Counted from the stretch's first letter, positions 1 to 8,627 are shown. The stretch is 64,000 bases of DNA from JABSOG01 sp965277695 (GCA_965277695.1 CBDIDQ010000039.1:55251-119250), one strand, 5' to 3'. The notes: generated by a model from the letters alone, not told the origin. A program made the numbers and translations.

Positions 1-177
1 ATTTACGTTAGACGATAGTTAACCGAATCTAGGTGAGATGTTTACCCCCCTATGCGTTTAATTATGTAGGATCGTGCCTACCTGAAACAAAAATAACGCG
101 TGTCTGATTTGGATTTCCTTGTGTCCGAAACCGATTGTCAACAGGTGAATGAGGTACCAAATTACGTTCCGTTTTAG

Positions 178-1107
178 TTGAGCGAGAATCGCTGTTACCT
201 ATTGAGTGAAGTTGACCAACATATCAAATCAGTGTTGGATGCTTTGGAAGAATCCGGTCAAGCTGAAAATACCATTGTTATTTTTTGCCCTGACCACGGT
301 GAGTACGCAGGTGCGCATCATATGATGACAGAAAAATGGTGCACCGGTTATGATGATATTCTTCATGTGCCGATGGTGGTTCGATTCCCTAAAAAATATG
401 ATGTACAAAGTGATCACAGTGGTTATGACTTGAGACAAATAGAGCAACCGACCAGTCATGTTGATATCCTGCCAACCATTCTCGGCCTTGCTGGTATTAA
501 CCTCAAAAAGGAGTTTACTAAAATGGAGCGGGGCTTGAGTTATAATAACTTGCAGTGGCCTGTAGGCACCGACTTGAGTGCACTGATCAGAGATAACAAC
601 CCGGCTGCCATAGATGATCGCGAAGGGGTGCTGTTCATTAATTACGATACCATCACTGAACCTTTAGATGTGGCAGCGAGCGAGGCACAATTCGAAGACG
701 GTGAAATCACGCCTTTTGAAGTGTATTGCGGGGCGGTGGATAAACTCAGAAAGAACGAGCATAACCGCTATCCGGGGGAAGCGGAAAATTTGGCCGAGGG
801 ACCCGTGACACAACCTTGTTATGTGCATTGTGTGGTTGATAAACATGGCTGGAAATTGGTGCGTTATTTTGATCTCAATAATAGAAAGCTGAAAAATCAA
901 TACGAATTGTATAATTTGAACGAAGACATTAACGAGCAAAATAATCTGGTGGTCTACAACGACTTTCCCACAGCGTATGAAGGTGGACCTATGGGTAACC
1001 GGGATGCTACGGCAATTGAAGCAAAAGCCAAAGAAATGAAAGTGTTGATGAAAAAGCTGGAAAAAGAGCTGCTCGGTCCAATTAAAAAGGCCACCCCAAT
1101 GGTTTAA
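178..1107 (+). pseudogene. Sulfatase C-terminal remnant (5'-truncated)
   Basis: The reading frame encodes the C-terminal half of an alkaline-phosphatase-superfamily sulfatase. Near residues 35-70 it has the metal-site stretch CPDHGEY followed by a GAHHMMTEKW segment and a VPMVVRFP strand, in the order usual for sulfatases, and then a TSHVDILPTILGLAGI helix. The N-terminal half, which should carry the CxPSR/CxAxR formylglycine motif, is absent. The same frame stays sulfatase-like for about 20 codons upstream (NEVPNYVP just before the stop) but has stops at 175-177, 106-108, 67-69, 34-36 and 16-18, so the TTG at 178 is not a credible native start. Family membership is clear. Decay is inferred from the in-frame stops and the missing active site. 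No partner sulfatase or maturase lies in the window. Confidence 0.7.
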
Positions 1108-1130
1108 TTATTAACTGCAATAATTGCGCT

Positions 1131-1164
1131 CAACGCCGGGTTTTCAACCGATCACCGGGCGTTG
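1131..1164 (+). other. GC-rich hairpin after sulfatase remnant
   Basis: CAACGCCGG pairs with CCGGGCGTTG (one bulge) around a 14-base loop. No U-run follows, so it is at best a weak or factor-assisted terminator for the sulfatase remnant. Confidence 0.35.
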
Positions 1165-1216
1165 ACTGCGATCATTTCCTCGCTCCAACACTTACCTTAA
1201 CTGCAACGAAAACCAC

Positions 1217-1244
1217 GTGACTTTAGAGCGCTTTTCTATATAAT
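1217..1244 (+). promoter_or_regulatory. Likely aspS promoter
   Basis: A perfect -10 box TATAAT lies at 1239-1244. A weak -35 (GTGACT) sits 16 bases upstream, about 75 bases before the aspS start codon. The -10 match is seen directly; promoter activity is inferred. Confidence 0.45.
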
Positions 1245-1295
1245 TAGCCGTCATTTTTATTGAGTTAACTGCCAACGAGCAGACGGGAATATGAC

Positions 1296-3056
1296 ATGCG
1301 CAGCCTTTATTGTGGTCAGGTAGACGAAGCGAAGATTGACCAAGAAATTGAACTTAACGGTTGGGTCAACCGTCGCCGAGATTTGGGTGGGGTGATCTTC
1401 ATTGATTTACGTGATCGTGAAGGTATTGTTCAGGTGGTTTTCGACCCGGATCGCAAAGAAAGCTTTGAACTGGCGAACAGCCTGCGTAACGAATTTTGTA
1501 TCTCTATCAAAGGTCTGGTTCGAGGTCGTCCAGAAGGTCAGATCAATCGTGAAATGACCACTGGCGGCATCGAAATTCTTGGCAAAAGTATTACCATCCT
1601 CAATCGCTCAGCGCCATTGCCGTTAGACTTCAACCAAAACAACAGCGAAGAGCAACGACTTAAATATCGTTATCTTGACTTGCGTCGCCCAGTGATGAGC
1701 GACCGTTTGAAGTTCCGTGCCAAAGTCACCAGCACAGTGCGCAGCTATCTTGAAAACCAAGGTTTTTTGGATATTGAAACACCCATTTTGACCAAAGCGA
1801 CACCAGAAGGTGCCCGTGATTATTTGGTGCCTAGCCGTACTCACAAAGGAAACTTTTTTGCTTTACCGCAATCACCGCAGTTATTCAAACAACTGTTGAT
1901 GATGTCGGGTATGGACCGTTACTATCAAATCGTTAAATGCTTCCGTGATGAAGATTTACGGGCTGATCGTCAACCTGAATTTACCCAGATAGATATCGAA
2001 ACCTCTTTCATGTCTGCCCGTGACGTCATGGACATCACCGAAGGCATGATCAGCAAAATGTTCAAAGACTTGCTCGATGTTGATTTAGGCGTATTCCCGA
2101 CCATGGCTTATTCAGAAGCGATGGCGCGTTTTGGCTCAGACAAACCAGATTTGCGTAACCCGCTTGAGCTGGTGGATGTGGCTGATATTCTTAAAGATGT
2201 TGATTTTAAAGTGTTCTCAGGTCCAGCTAACGATCCAAAAGGTCGTGTAGCAGTGATTAAAGTCCCAGGCGGCGCGACTAAATTCTCGCGTAAAAACATT
2301 GATGCCTATGGTAAATATGTCAGCATCTACGGTGCTAAAGGGCTGGCGTACATTAAAGTGAATGATCGCAGCGCAGGCATCGAAGGTTTGCAATCACCTA
2401 TCGTTAAATTCCTCGACGCAGACAAAGCCGAAGCCATTCTTGAGCGCGTAAATGCGCAATCAGGCGACATGTTATTCTTCGGCTCAGACAGTGAAACTGT
2501 GGTCAGTGAAGCTTTAGGTGCATTACGCTTGAAGATTGGTGAAGATTTAGCGTTGAACAGCGACGAGTGGAAACCCCTATGGGTTGTTGACTTCCCAATG
2601 TTTGAAGAAACCAACAACGGCATCACCGCTTTACATCACCCGTTCACCGCACCATTAAATGCCACTCCAGAAGCACTAGAAAAAGCACCACTAGATACGC
2701 TGTCGAATGCTTATGACATGGTACTTAATGGGGTTGAATTAGGTGGTGGTTCGGTACGTATTCACCAAGAGGAGATGCAGGCTGCTGCGTTTAGAATTCT
2801 TGGCATTAGCGATGAAGAAGCGCAAGAAAAATTCGGCTTCTTGCTTGAAGCACTACAATTTGGTGCGCCACCACATGCTGGTTTGGCCTTTGGTTTAGAC
2901 CGTTTGGTGATGTTGATGACCGGCGCGACTTCGATTCGTGAAGTGATGGCCTTTCCTAAGACCACAACTGCTGCCTGTTTGCTGACCGATGCCCCGGGCA
3001 TTGCCAATTCAGCAGCACTGGCTGAGTTGGGTGTGGCTGTCGCAGTAGAAGAGTAG
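1296..3056 (+). CDS. aspS: Aspartate-tRNA ligase AspS
   Basis: Cytoplasmic class II aminoacyl-tRNA synthetase that charges tRNA-Asp with aspartate. At 586 residues it is close to the bacterial-type AspRS length of about 590. It has an N-terminal OB-fold anticodon-binding domain (residues 1-110, NGWVNRRRDLGG), motif 1 region RYLDLRRP at about 125-132, motif 2 FRDEDLRADRQPEF at about 216-229, the bacterial GAD insertion in the middle, and motif 3 GLAFGLDRL at about 529-537. The ATG at 1296 gives the conserved MRSLYCG start. It is followed 92 bases later by yebC in the same direction, an arrangement seen in many gammaproteobacteria. Nothing in the sequence suggests loss of function. Confidence 0.97.
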   Translation: MRSLYCGQVDEAKIDQEIELNGWVNRRRDLGGVIFIDLRDREGIVQVVFDPDRKESFELANSLRNEFCISIKGLVRGRPEGQINREMTTGGIEILGKSITILNRSAPLPLDFNQNNSEEQRLKYRYLDLRRPVMSDRLKFRAKVTSTVRSYLENQGFLDIETPILTKATPEGARDYLVPSRTHKGNFFALPQSPQLFKQLLMMSGMDRYYQIVKCFRDEDLRADRQPEFTQIDIETSFMSARDVMDITEGMISKMFKDLLDVDLGVFPTMAYSEAMARFGSDKPDLRNPLELVDVADILKDVDFKVFSGPANDPKGRVAVIKVPGGATKFSRKNIDAYGKYVSIYGAKGLAYIKVNDRSAGIEGLQSPIVKFLDADKAEAILERVNAQSGDMLFFGSDSETVVSEALGALRLKIGEDLALNSDEWKPLWVVDFPMFEETNNGITALHHPFTAPLNATPEALEKAPLDTLSNAYDMVLNGVELGGGSVRIHQEEMQAAAFRILGISDEEAQEKFGFLLEALQFGAPPHAGLAFGLDRLVMLMTGATSIREVMAFPKTTTAACLLTDAPGIANSAALAELGVAVAVEE

Positions 3057-3148
3057 GCGGAGGATTTATCCCCGCTTGTTTTATGGCTTCGATACGCAAG
3101 CGGGCATAAATGCACCGCCCACATAAACTGACAATTTGGAGTTAAACG

Positions 3149-3895
3149 ATGGCAGGTCACAGTAAATGGGCAAACATCAAACATCGCAAGGCGGCTCAGG
3201 ACGCCAAGCGTGGCAAAATATTCACTAAAGTCATTCGTGAGCTGACCGTAGCGGCCCGTGAAGGCGGCTCGGATGTTGATGCCAATCCACGTTTGCGCAT
3301 TGCCGTTGATAAAGCGTTGGCAGCGAATATGACCCGCGACACCATTGACCGCAACGTCAAACGGGGTGCTGGTGAATTGGATGGTCAAATTGTTGAAGAT
3401 GTGCGCTACGAAGGCTATGGCCCGGGTGGCGCTGCTGTGATCGTTGAATGTATGACGGACAACCGCAACCGTACGGTTAGCGGTGTGCGTCATGCCTTTG
3501 TTAAATCTGGTGGTAACCTCGGCACTGATGGTTCGGTGTCTTATCTGTTTGATAAAAAGGGGGTGATCAGCTTTGAGCCCGGTACTGATGAAGACCAAGT
3601 AATGGAAGCGGCATTGGAAGCTGGCGCAGAAGATGTGATCACTAACGACGATGGTTCTTTGGATGTTTACACTTTGCCGGAAGACTTCGATACGGTTAAT
3701 GATGCCCTTAGCGCTGCTGGTTTGACTGCGGTTGAGGCTGAAGTCACTATGGTGCCGTCAACCAAAGCTGAATTGGATGCCAAACAGGCGGCCAAATTTA
3801 TGCGTTTGGTGGATACCCTTGAAGAGCTTGATGATACCCAAGAAGTGTTCAGTAACGCCGACATCAGCGATGACATTTTAGCTGAAATGGAATGA
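3149..3895 (+). CDS. yebC: YebC/PmpR-family protein
   Basis: Full-length (248 residues) member of the YebC/TACO1 family. It begins with the signature MAGHSKWANIKHRKAAQDAKRG and contains the usual GYGPGG segment near residue 90 (VRYEGYGPGGAAVIVE). Family members act as DNA-binding regulators or, by newer work, as ribosome-associated factors that help translate difficult motifs; which role applies here cannot be told from sequence. A GGAG ribosome-binding site lies 7 bases before the ATG. The stop codon overlaps the ruvC start (ATGA), so the two are translationally coupled, and the gene heads the yebC-ruvC-ruvA-ruvB cluster. Confidence 0.95.
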   Translation: MAGHSKWANIKHRKAAQDAKRGKIFTKVIRELTVAAREGGSDVDANPRLRIAVDKALAANMTRDTIDRNVKRGAGELDGQIVEDVRYEGYGPGGAAVIVECMTDNRNRTVSGVRHAFVKSGGNLGTDGSVSYLFDKKGVISFEPGTDEDQVMEAALEAGAEDVITNDDGSLDVYTLPEDFDTVNDALSAAGLTAVEAEVTMVPSTKAELDAKQAAKFMRLVDTLEELDDTQEVFSNADISDDILAEME

Positions 3896-4413
3896 CCATT
3901 ATACTTGGTATCGACCCTGGTTCTCGGCTAACCGGCTACGGCGTGATAGCGCAACAGGGTAATAAATTATCCTACCTCGGTAGTGGCTGTATTCGCGTCA
4001 CTGCCGACACCTTACCAGAGAAGTTGCAAATCATTTTTGCTGGTGTCAGTGAAGTCATTCGTCAATTTGAACCGCAATTATTTGCTATCGAACAAGTGTT
4101 TATGGCGCGTAATCCTGATTCAGCATTAAAGCTCGGTCAAGCTCGTGGTGCGGCTATTGTTGCGGCAACGACGAATCAATTACCCGTCGCAGAATACTCT
4201 GCCAGACAAGTCAAACAAGCGGTGGTAGGTACCGGCGCTGCGGATAAAAAGCAGGTGCAGTTGATGGTTAAAACCCTATTGAAGCTGCCCGGTACACCTC
4301 AGGCTGATGCCGCTGATGCACTGGCGGTTGCTATGTGTCATGCCCATTCTCACCAAAGTTTATTGGCGATGGCGGGACAAGTGAAAAAAGTGGTGCGGGG
4401 TCGATTGCGTTAG
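3892..4413 (+). CDS. ruvC: Holliday junction resolvase RuvC
   Basis: Endonuclease that cuts four-way DNA junctions after RuvAB branch migration. At 173 residues it matches the family. The four acidic catalytic residues are present: D8 in ILGIDPGSRLTGYG, E67 in FAIEQVF, and D139 and D142 in QADAADALAVA. These are the E. coli D7/E66/D138/D141 shifted by one. The start overlaps the last codons of yebC by four bases. Unlike the tighter ruvCAB clusters of other species, a 224-base gap with a palindromic repeat separates it from ruvA. Confidence 0.96.
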   Translation: MTIILGIDPGSRLTGYGVIAQQGNKLSYLGSGCIRVTADTLPEKLQIIFAGVSEVIRQFEPQLFAIEQVFMARNPDSALKLGQARGAAIVAATTNQLPVAEYSARQVKQAVVGTGAADKKQVQLMVKTLLKLPGTPQADAADALAVAMCHAHSHQSLLAMAGQVKKVVRGRLR

Positions 4414-4474
4414 CCTTAATTAACATAATCATTCAGCGTAATTGTTGACTCTGTGGGTGAGTGGTACCAAACAG

Positions 4475-4567
4475 GGTAGGAGGGCCGTCTCGGCGCGATT
4501 TGTGCCGAAGGTGCAACATTTTTTGAAATGGCTGCGCCATTTATCGCGGCGGGACGCCCCTCCTACC
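4475..4567. repeat. REP-like imperfect palindrome between ruvC and ruvA
   Basis: The outer arms GGTAGGAGGGCCGTC...GCGAT (left) and ATCGCGGCGGGACGCCCCTCCTACC-type sequence (right) are inverted complements with a few mismatches. A second small stem, AAATGG/CCATTT, lies inside. A related GGTAGGAGCGG end occurs at 15987. This looks like a REP/BIME-type extragenic element that could fold in the ruvC-ruvA transcript. No U-run follows it. Confidence 0.6.
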
Positions 4568-4637
4568 ATGAATTATCCACAAGCTGCATAGTTACTAATT
4601 AACTACTAATAACGGACAACGAGTTAAAGAAAAAGTC

Positions 4638-5249
4638 ATGATTGGAAAATTAAAAGGCATTATCGAAGAAAAGTCAGCACCGGAATTGTTGCTTGACGTC
4701 AATGGCGTCTGCTACGAAGTGCAAATGCCACTGACCAGTTTTTATCAACTGCCAGAAGTGGGCGTTGCCACCTCGGTATTTATTCATTTTGTGGTGCGTG
4801 AAGACGCTCAGCTGTTATACGGTTTTGCCAGCAAGACTGAGCGATTACTGTTTAAACAATTGATTAAAACCAATGGCGTCGGTCCCAAAATGGCATTAAC
4901 GGTATTATCCGGCATGTCGGCAGAGCAGTTTGTGCGTTGTGTATTAAACGAAGATGCCACCACCTTGGTAAAACTACCCGGTGTCGGCAAGAAAACCGCT
5001 GAACGCTTGATCATCGAACTCAAAGACCGACTCAAAGACTGGGGTGTTGAAACGATGCCAGCAGCCACTGCCGCCAATGTGATTGATGTGCCTTTTGAAA
5101 TGCCGGTTAGTGCTTTTGATGATGCGGTCAGTGCTTTGATTGCACTGGGATATACTCATATTCAGGCAACTAAATCGGTGAACAAAGTTTATGTTGAGTC
5201 ACACAGCAGTGAAGAAATGATTAAACAAGCCTTGAAGGCGATGTTGTAA
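4638..5249 (+). CDS. ruvA: Holliday junction branch migration protein RuvA
   Basis: 203-residue DNA-junction-binding subunit of the RuvAB branch migration motor. It shows the OB-fold N-terminus MIGKLKGIIEE, the tandem helix-hairpin-helix region (TNGVGPKMALTVLSG and LPGVGKKTAERLIIELKDR, residues about 75-130), a flexible linker, and the C-terminal RuvB-contacting domain (ALIALGYTHIQATKSV). It is followed 18 bases later by ruvB, with which it is almost certainly co-transcribed. Confidence 0.97.
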   Translation: MIGKLKGIIEEKSAPELLLDVNGVCYEVQMPLTSFYQLPEVGVATSVFIHFVVREDAQLLYGFASKTERLLFKQLIKTNGVGPKMALTVLSGMSAEQFVRCVLNEDATTLVKLPGVGKKTAERLIIELKDRLKDWGVETMPAATAANVIDVPFEMPVSAFDDAVSALIALGYTHIQATKSVNKVYVESHSSEEMIKQALKAML

Positions 5250-5267
5250 ATAAGCAGGTAGTCGAAA

Positions 5268-6278
5268 ATGATAGAAGCTGATCGGCTGATCCAAGCCACT
5301 GCGAGCGCCGAAGATGAAACGATAGATCGGGCTATTCGCCCCAAATTACTGGCCGACTATGAAGGTCAGGATCATGTTCGTGAGCAGATGGAAATTTTCA
5401 TCGAAGCGGCCAAAATGCGCGGCGAGCCTTTAGATCATCTATTGATTTTTGGCCCACCGGGTTTGGGTAAAACCACCTTGGCTAACATCGTCGCCAATGA
5501 GCTAGGGGTGAATCTAAAAACCACCTCAGGCCCGGTGCTTGAAAAAGCCGGTGACTTGGCGGCTTTGCTGACTAACCTAGACGAAAACGACGTATTGTTT
5601 ATCGACGAAATCCATCGTTTAAGCCCTGTGGTCGAAGAAATACTTTATCCGGCGATGGAAGATTATCAGCTCGATATCATGATCGGTGAAGGTCCGGCTG
5701 CCCGCTCAATTAAACTGGATTTACCGCCGTTTACCTTGGTTGGTGCCACCACCAGAGCAGGGGCATTGACTTCACCTTTAAGAGATCGTTTTGGGATTGT
5801 ACAGCGGTTGGAGTTTTATAAAGTCGCCGATTTGGCCAATATTGTTGGTCGCTCAGCCCATTATTTAAACCTCAGCCTTGATCACGACAGTGCCACCGAA
5901 ATCGCTCGACGCTCAAGAGGCACCCCACGAATTGCCAATCGTTTGTTAAGACGAGTCAGAGATTATGCCCAAGTTAAAAACAATGGTCAGGTAGATGAAG
6001 GTATTGCAGAAAAGGCGCTAGACATGGTGAATGTCGATAAAGCCGGATTTGATTTCATGGATCAGAAGCTATTGACTGCCATCATCGAAAAATTCATGGG
6101 TGGTCCAGTCGGCCTCGATAACCTCGCCGCCGCAATCGGTGAAGAACGCGATACTATAGAAGATGTCATCGAACCTTTCTTAATCCAACAAGGCTTTGTC
6201 CAGCGCACCCCGCGCGGACGCATCGCCACCCAGCGGGCTTATCAGCATTTGGGGTTTGATTATAATCCCCAGGAGTAG
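5268..6278 (+). CDS. ruvB: Holliday junction ATP-dependent helicase RuvB
   Basis: 336-residue AAA+ motor that drives branch migration with RuvA. Walker A GPPGLGKTT is at residues 62-70, Walker B FIDEIH at 111-116, the sensor and arginine-finger region RDRFGIVQRL near 175, and the C-terminal winged-helix DNA-binding domain ends in PRGRIATQRAYQHLG. It starts 18 bases after ruvA. About 750 bases without a protein gene follow, so it is the last gene of this operon. Confidence 0.97.
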   Translation: MIEADRLIQATASAEDETIDRAIRPKLLADYEGQDHVREQMEIFIEAAKMRGEPLDHLLIFGPPGLGKTTLANIVANELGVNLKTTSGPVLEKAGDLAALLTNLDENDVLFIDEIHRLSPVVEEILYPAMEDYQLDIMIGEGPAARSIKLDLPPFTLVGATTRAGALTSPLRDRFGIVQRLEFYKVADLANIVGRSAHYLNLSLDHDSATEIARRSRGTPRIANRLLRRVRDYAQVKNNGQVDEGIAEKALDMVNVDKAGFDFMDQKLLTAIIEKFMGGPVGLDNLAAAIGEERDTIEDVIEPFLIQQGFVQRTPRGRIATQRAYQHLGFDYNPQE

Positions 6279-6314
6279 GGGTTGGTTTGGGTCGTTGTAC
6301 TTGTTATAAGGCTT

Positions 6315-6537
6315 GATGGGCTTTTCAGGTTATCTGGAGCGCTTTGTTCTTTTTAAAAGCAAAAGCACTGGACCACGGAGATACGGAGAAGGTCAAAAGC
6401 AGGTCAAAAGCAGGTCAAGAGCACAAAATAGGGTTTTAAGTTTTTTGTTTTGCTTTTCTCCGCGCCTCCGTGTCTCCGTGGTAAATAATGCTTTTGATTT
6501 TTGAATCAAGCGCTCCAAATGCCTTGAAAAGCCCATC
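6315..6537. repeat. Long palindromic (MITE-like) element
   Basis: The outer arms GATGGGCTTTTCA and TGAAAAGCCCATC are exact inverted complements, continued inward by GGAGCGCTT/AAGCGCTCC, AAAAGC/GCTTTT and a core ACCACGGAGATACGGAGAA/TTCTCCG..GTCTCCGTGGT. A short direct repeat GGTCAAAAGCA sits in the loop. The whole 223 bases form one imperfect palindrome. A diverged half-copy of the CCTCCGTGGT core occurs near 34235. There is no transposase inside. The open frame running through it (6313-6504) is judged spurious. Confidence 0.65.
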
Positions 6538-6602
6538 GACTGTGCAGCAGCGTTAAAGTAGTGCCTTAACTAAAAAAGCAATAGCCGATGATTTTCGCCG
6601 AT

Positions 6603-6628
6603 AAAAAAGCCCGCTCAAATGAGCGGGC
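6603..6628 (-). terminator. Intrinsic terminator of minus-strand transcript
   Basis: GCCCGCTC/GAGCGGGC with a 4-base loop (6609-6628), followed on the minus strand by six U residues (6603-6608). The plus strand has A-runs instead, so the orientation is minus. Confidence 0.7.
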
Positions 6629-6812
6629 CAAAAAACAAGTTTAAGGGCCGTAACGCCCGGGAAGTTGAGAAAGGTCGAAAATCTAACAAAACGACCTCTC
6701 ATTATCTGATCTCGAAATTTCAATTCCCAACTGATATTTCGTTTGCGACTGTGCAGCAGTGCAATTGTTCAGATAACCTCAGTGTAATACCATATTTGGT
6801 TCCCGGCAAATG
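6603..6812 (-). ncRNA. Candidate structured small RNA
   Basis: This lies in the 755-base gap between ruvB and ybgC. Read on the minus strand, about 205 bases form a nested set of stems ending in a strong intrinsic terminator. In plus coordinates the stems are: closing stem 6800-6806/6657-6663 (CCGGGAA with TTCCCGG), an 8-bp stem 6769-6776/6702-6709, inside it an 8-bp stem 6743-6751/6757-6764 with a bulge and a 6-bp stem 6736-6741/6713-6718, then a 9-bp bulged stem 6692-6700/6667-6677. The AT-rich stretch just upstream (6811-6850) could hold a promoter. No minus-strand gene follows, so a cis riboswitch is unlikely. I do not recognise a known family; it is not an obvious 6S, tmRNA, SRP or Spot 42 RNA. 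Confidence 0.45.
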
Positions 6813-6979
6813 AATTAAATTAATAATTTGGATAAGAAAATCTAATGGGTTTAATTTCATCTATTGTTGGTGTTAAAAAAACACCAAAACTGGCTAAAAA
6901 CCGCGCAATTATTAGCCTCAGCCAAGGCTAAAACAGCGCTGTCAGAAATAAAATTTAACGAAAATATGCAGATAAAACA

Positions 6980-7007
6980 TTGAGTCTCGACACAATTAAG
7001 CTACCAT
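6980..7007 (+). promoter_or_regulatory. Possible ybgC-tol operon promoter
   Basis: TTGAGT and TACCAT are separated by 16 bases, just upstream of the ybgC start. The stretch 6812-6980 holds little else besides a TTGGTGTT/AACACCAA hairpin at 6867-6887. Confidence 0.35.
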
Positions 7008-7033
7008 AGCAATTCGAATTAATGGGGGTGGTT

Positions 7034-7474
7034 GTGAGTCGTGCTGAATTCAGCTTTCAGGTCCGGGTATATTATGAAGATACCGATGCTGGAGGTATTG
7101 TTTATTATGCCAACTACCTGAAATTTTTTGAACGAGCCAGAACCGAATGGTTCAGAGAATTAGGTGTCGATCAGGCGCAATTGCTGGCGCAAAATATTGC
7201 TTTTGTGGTTCGTCATGTTGAAATGGACAATCGTCGGGCAGCTAAATTTAACCAGCTATTGACCATCACCAGCCGAATTTCTCAGCTGAAAAAAGCCAGT
7301 TTGATTTTTCAGCAAACGCTAACTTTAGCTGATGGCTTGGCGCATGGCATTGATAATCTGGCTGAACAGACCATTTGTACGGCGCAATTTAAAGTGGCTT
7401 GTATTGATAACCAAAAAATGAAACCAATCCCCATTCCGCTAAATATTATTGAGGTACTTGAAGTTGTCCGCTGA
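7034..7474 (+). CDS. ybgC: Acyl-CoA thioesterase YbgC
   Basis: Hotdog-fold thioesterase, the conserved first gene of tol-pal clusters. It acts on acyl-CoA or acyl-ACP and has been linked to phospholipid metabolism. The signature VRVYYEDTDAGGIVYYANYL contains the catalytic Asp region. I chose the GTG at 7034 over the ATG at 7022: a GGGGGTGG ribosome-binding site lies just before it, and this start places VRVYYED at residue 10, as in E. coli YbgC. The end overlaps the start of tolQ by 11 bases, which points to coupled translation. Confidence 0.93.
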   Translation: MSRAEFSFQVRVYYEDTDAGGIVYYANYLKFFERARTEWFRELGVDQAQLLAQNIAFVVRHVEMDNRRAAKFNQLLTITSRISQLKKASLIFQQTLTLADGLAHGIDNLAEQTICTAQFKVACIDNQKMKPIPIPLNIIEVLEVVR

Positions 7475-8168
7475 ATTATCTTTCTTTGACTTATTTTTAC
7501 AGGCCAGCATATTGGTTCAGGCCGTGATGCTGACCCTGCTGGGCATGTCAATCACCTCCTGGGCGATGATCTTTCAACGCATGAAAGTACTTGGCAACGC
7601 CGAAGAACAAGCGAAAAAATTTGAAGACCGCTTTTGGTCTGGCATCGACCTAGCCAAACTCTATAACGAAGTGGCCGCCAGAACGGCAACACAAACCGGC
7701 CTCGAAGCGCTGTTTAAATCGGGCTTTAAAGAGTTCTCCCGTTTACGTAACCATCATATCGGCACTCCTGATGTGATCCTCGAAGGTACCCATCGCTCTA
7801 TGCGGGTGGCGCTATCTCGTGAAATTGAAGTGCTTGAAAATAATTTGCCATTTTTGGCCACGGTTGGCTCTATCAGCCCTTACATCGGTTTGTTCGGCAC
7901 TGTGTGGGGCATCATGAATTCATTTATTGCCCTCGGACAAGTGCAGCAAGCGACTTTAGCTATGGTGGCACCGGGTATCGCTGAGGCGTTGATTGCTACG
8001 GCGATGGGGTTATTTGCAGCAATACCAGCTGTGATCGCCTATAACCGCTTTTCTCATAAAGTTGAACGGCTAGAAAACAGCTACGGCAACTTTATGGAAG
8101 AATTCTCTAATATCCTTCAGCGTCAAGCTGCCAGCATGTCGGCAGCTGGTGCGAATAAAACAGTATAG
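7464..8168 (+). CDS. tolQ: Tol-Pal system inner-membrane proton channel TolQ
   Basis: Subunit of the TolQR proton-driven motor that energises TolA for outer-membrane constriction during division. It is a MotA/TolQ/ExbB-family protein with an N-terminal membrane helix (about residues 10-35), a cytoplasmic region with GTHRSMRVALSREIEVLENNLPFL, and two C-terminal helices containing SPYIGLFGTVWGIMNSF and the GIAEALIATAMGLFAAIPAVIAYN helix. The likely start is TTG at 7464, with GAGGT nine bases upstream, giving the LSAELSFFDLF N-terminus that aligns with E. coli TolQ. It overlaps ybgC and is followed closely by tolR. Confidence 0.96.
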   Translation: MSAELSFFDLFLQASILVQAVMLTLLGMSITSWAMIFQRMKVLGNAEEQAKKFEDRFWSGIDLAKLYNEVAARTATQTGLEALFKSGFKEFSRLRNHHIGTPDVILEGTHRSMRVALSREIEVLENNLPFLATVGSISPYIGLFGTVWGIMNSFIALGQVQQATLAMVAPGIAEALIATAMGLFAAIPAVIAYNRFSHKVERLENSYGNFMEEFSNILQRQAASMSAAGANKTV

Positions 8169-8176
8169 GGTGAGTG

Positions 8177-8602
8177 ATGTACGTCAGAAAACGCCGTCGC
8201 CCTGTTGCGGAAATTAACGTAGTTCCCTACATCGATGTGATGTTAGTGTTGTTGATTATCTTTATGATCACCGCACCGTTAGTGACTCAAGGAGTTAAAG
8301 TCGACCTGCCTAAAGCAGATGCCAAGCCCTTGTCTAAAGACACCAAACCACCGTTGGTTGCTTCGGTAAAAGCCGATGGCAGCTACTATTTGACGGTGGG
8401 CGACAACAAAGAAGATTCATTGTCGCTTGAGGATGTGATGACGCTGGTCGCAGCACACTTAACCGTAGAGCCTGAAACCCCTATAATGGTCAACGGTGAC
8501 GGTAACGTTCCTTATAAAAGTATTATTGATCTGATGGTGGTGCTTAACAAAGCGGGTGCCCAATCGGTGGGACTGATGACTGATAACCCTGATGACAAAT
8601 AA
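8177..8602 (+). CDS. tolR: Tol-Pal system protein TolR
   Basis: ExbD/TolR-family partner of TolQ, with one membrane helix and a periplasmic domain. The N-terminus VRKRRRPVAEINVVPYIDVMLVLL carries the conserved membrane Asp of the proton path (VPYIDVML, about residue 20), followed by the FMITAPLVTQGVKVDLP segment typical of the family. A GTG three bases upstream (8174) is also open, but the ATG at 8177 is better spaced from the AGGGTG ribosome-binding site. It is eight bases from tolQ. Confidence 0.95.
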   Translation: MYVRKRRRPVAEINVVPYIDVMLVLLIIFMITAPLVTQGVKVDLPKADAKPLSKDTKPPLVASVKADGSYYLTVGDNKEDSLSLEDVMTLVAAHLTVEPETPIMVNGDGNVPYKSIIDLMVVLNKAGAQSVGLMTDNPDDK

Positions 8603-8627
8603 ATTTGATGAAAACAGAGACTAACTA

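Noticed and set aside
4475..4567. Rho-independent terminator of ruvC
   Set aside because: The palindrome is large and lacks a U-run; its ends recur elsewhere, so a dispersed repeat is more likely.
6313..6504. 63-codon frame after ruvB
   Set aside because: It lies entirely in the long palindrome and has no ribosome-binding site.
6645..6658. GGGC/GCCC stem as an additional element of the candidate RNA
   Set aside because: It competes with the closing stem at 6657-6663; both cannot form at once, so it was left out of the proposed fold.
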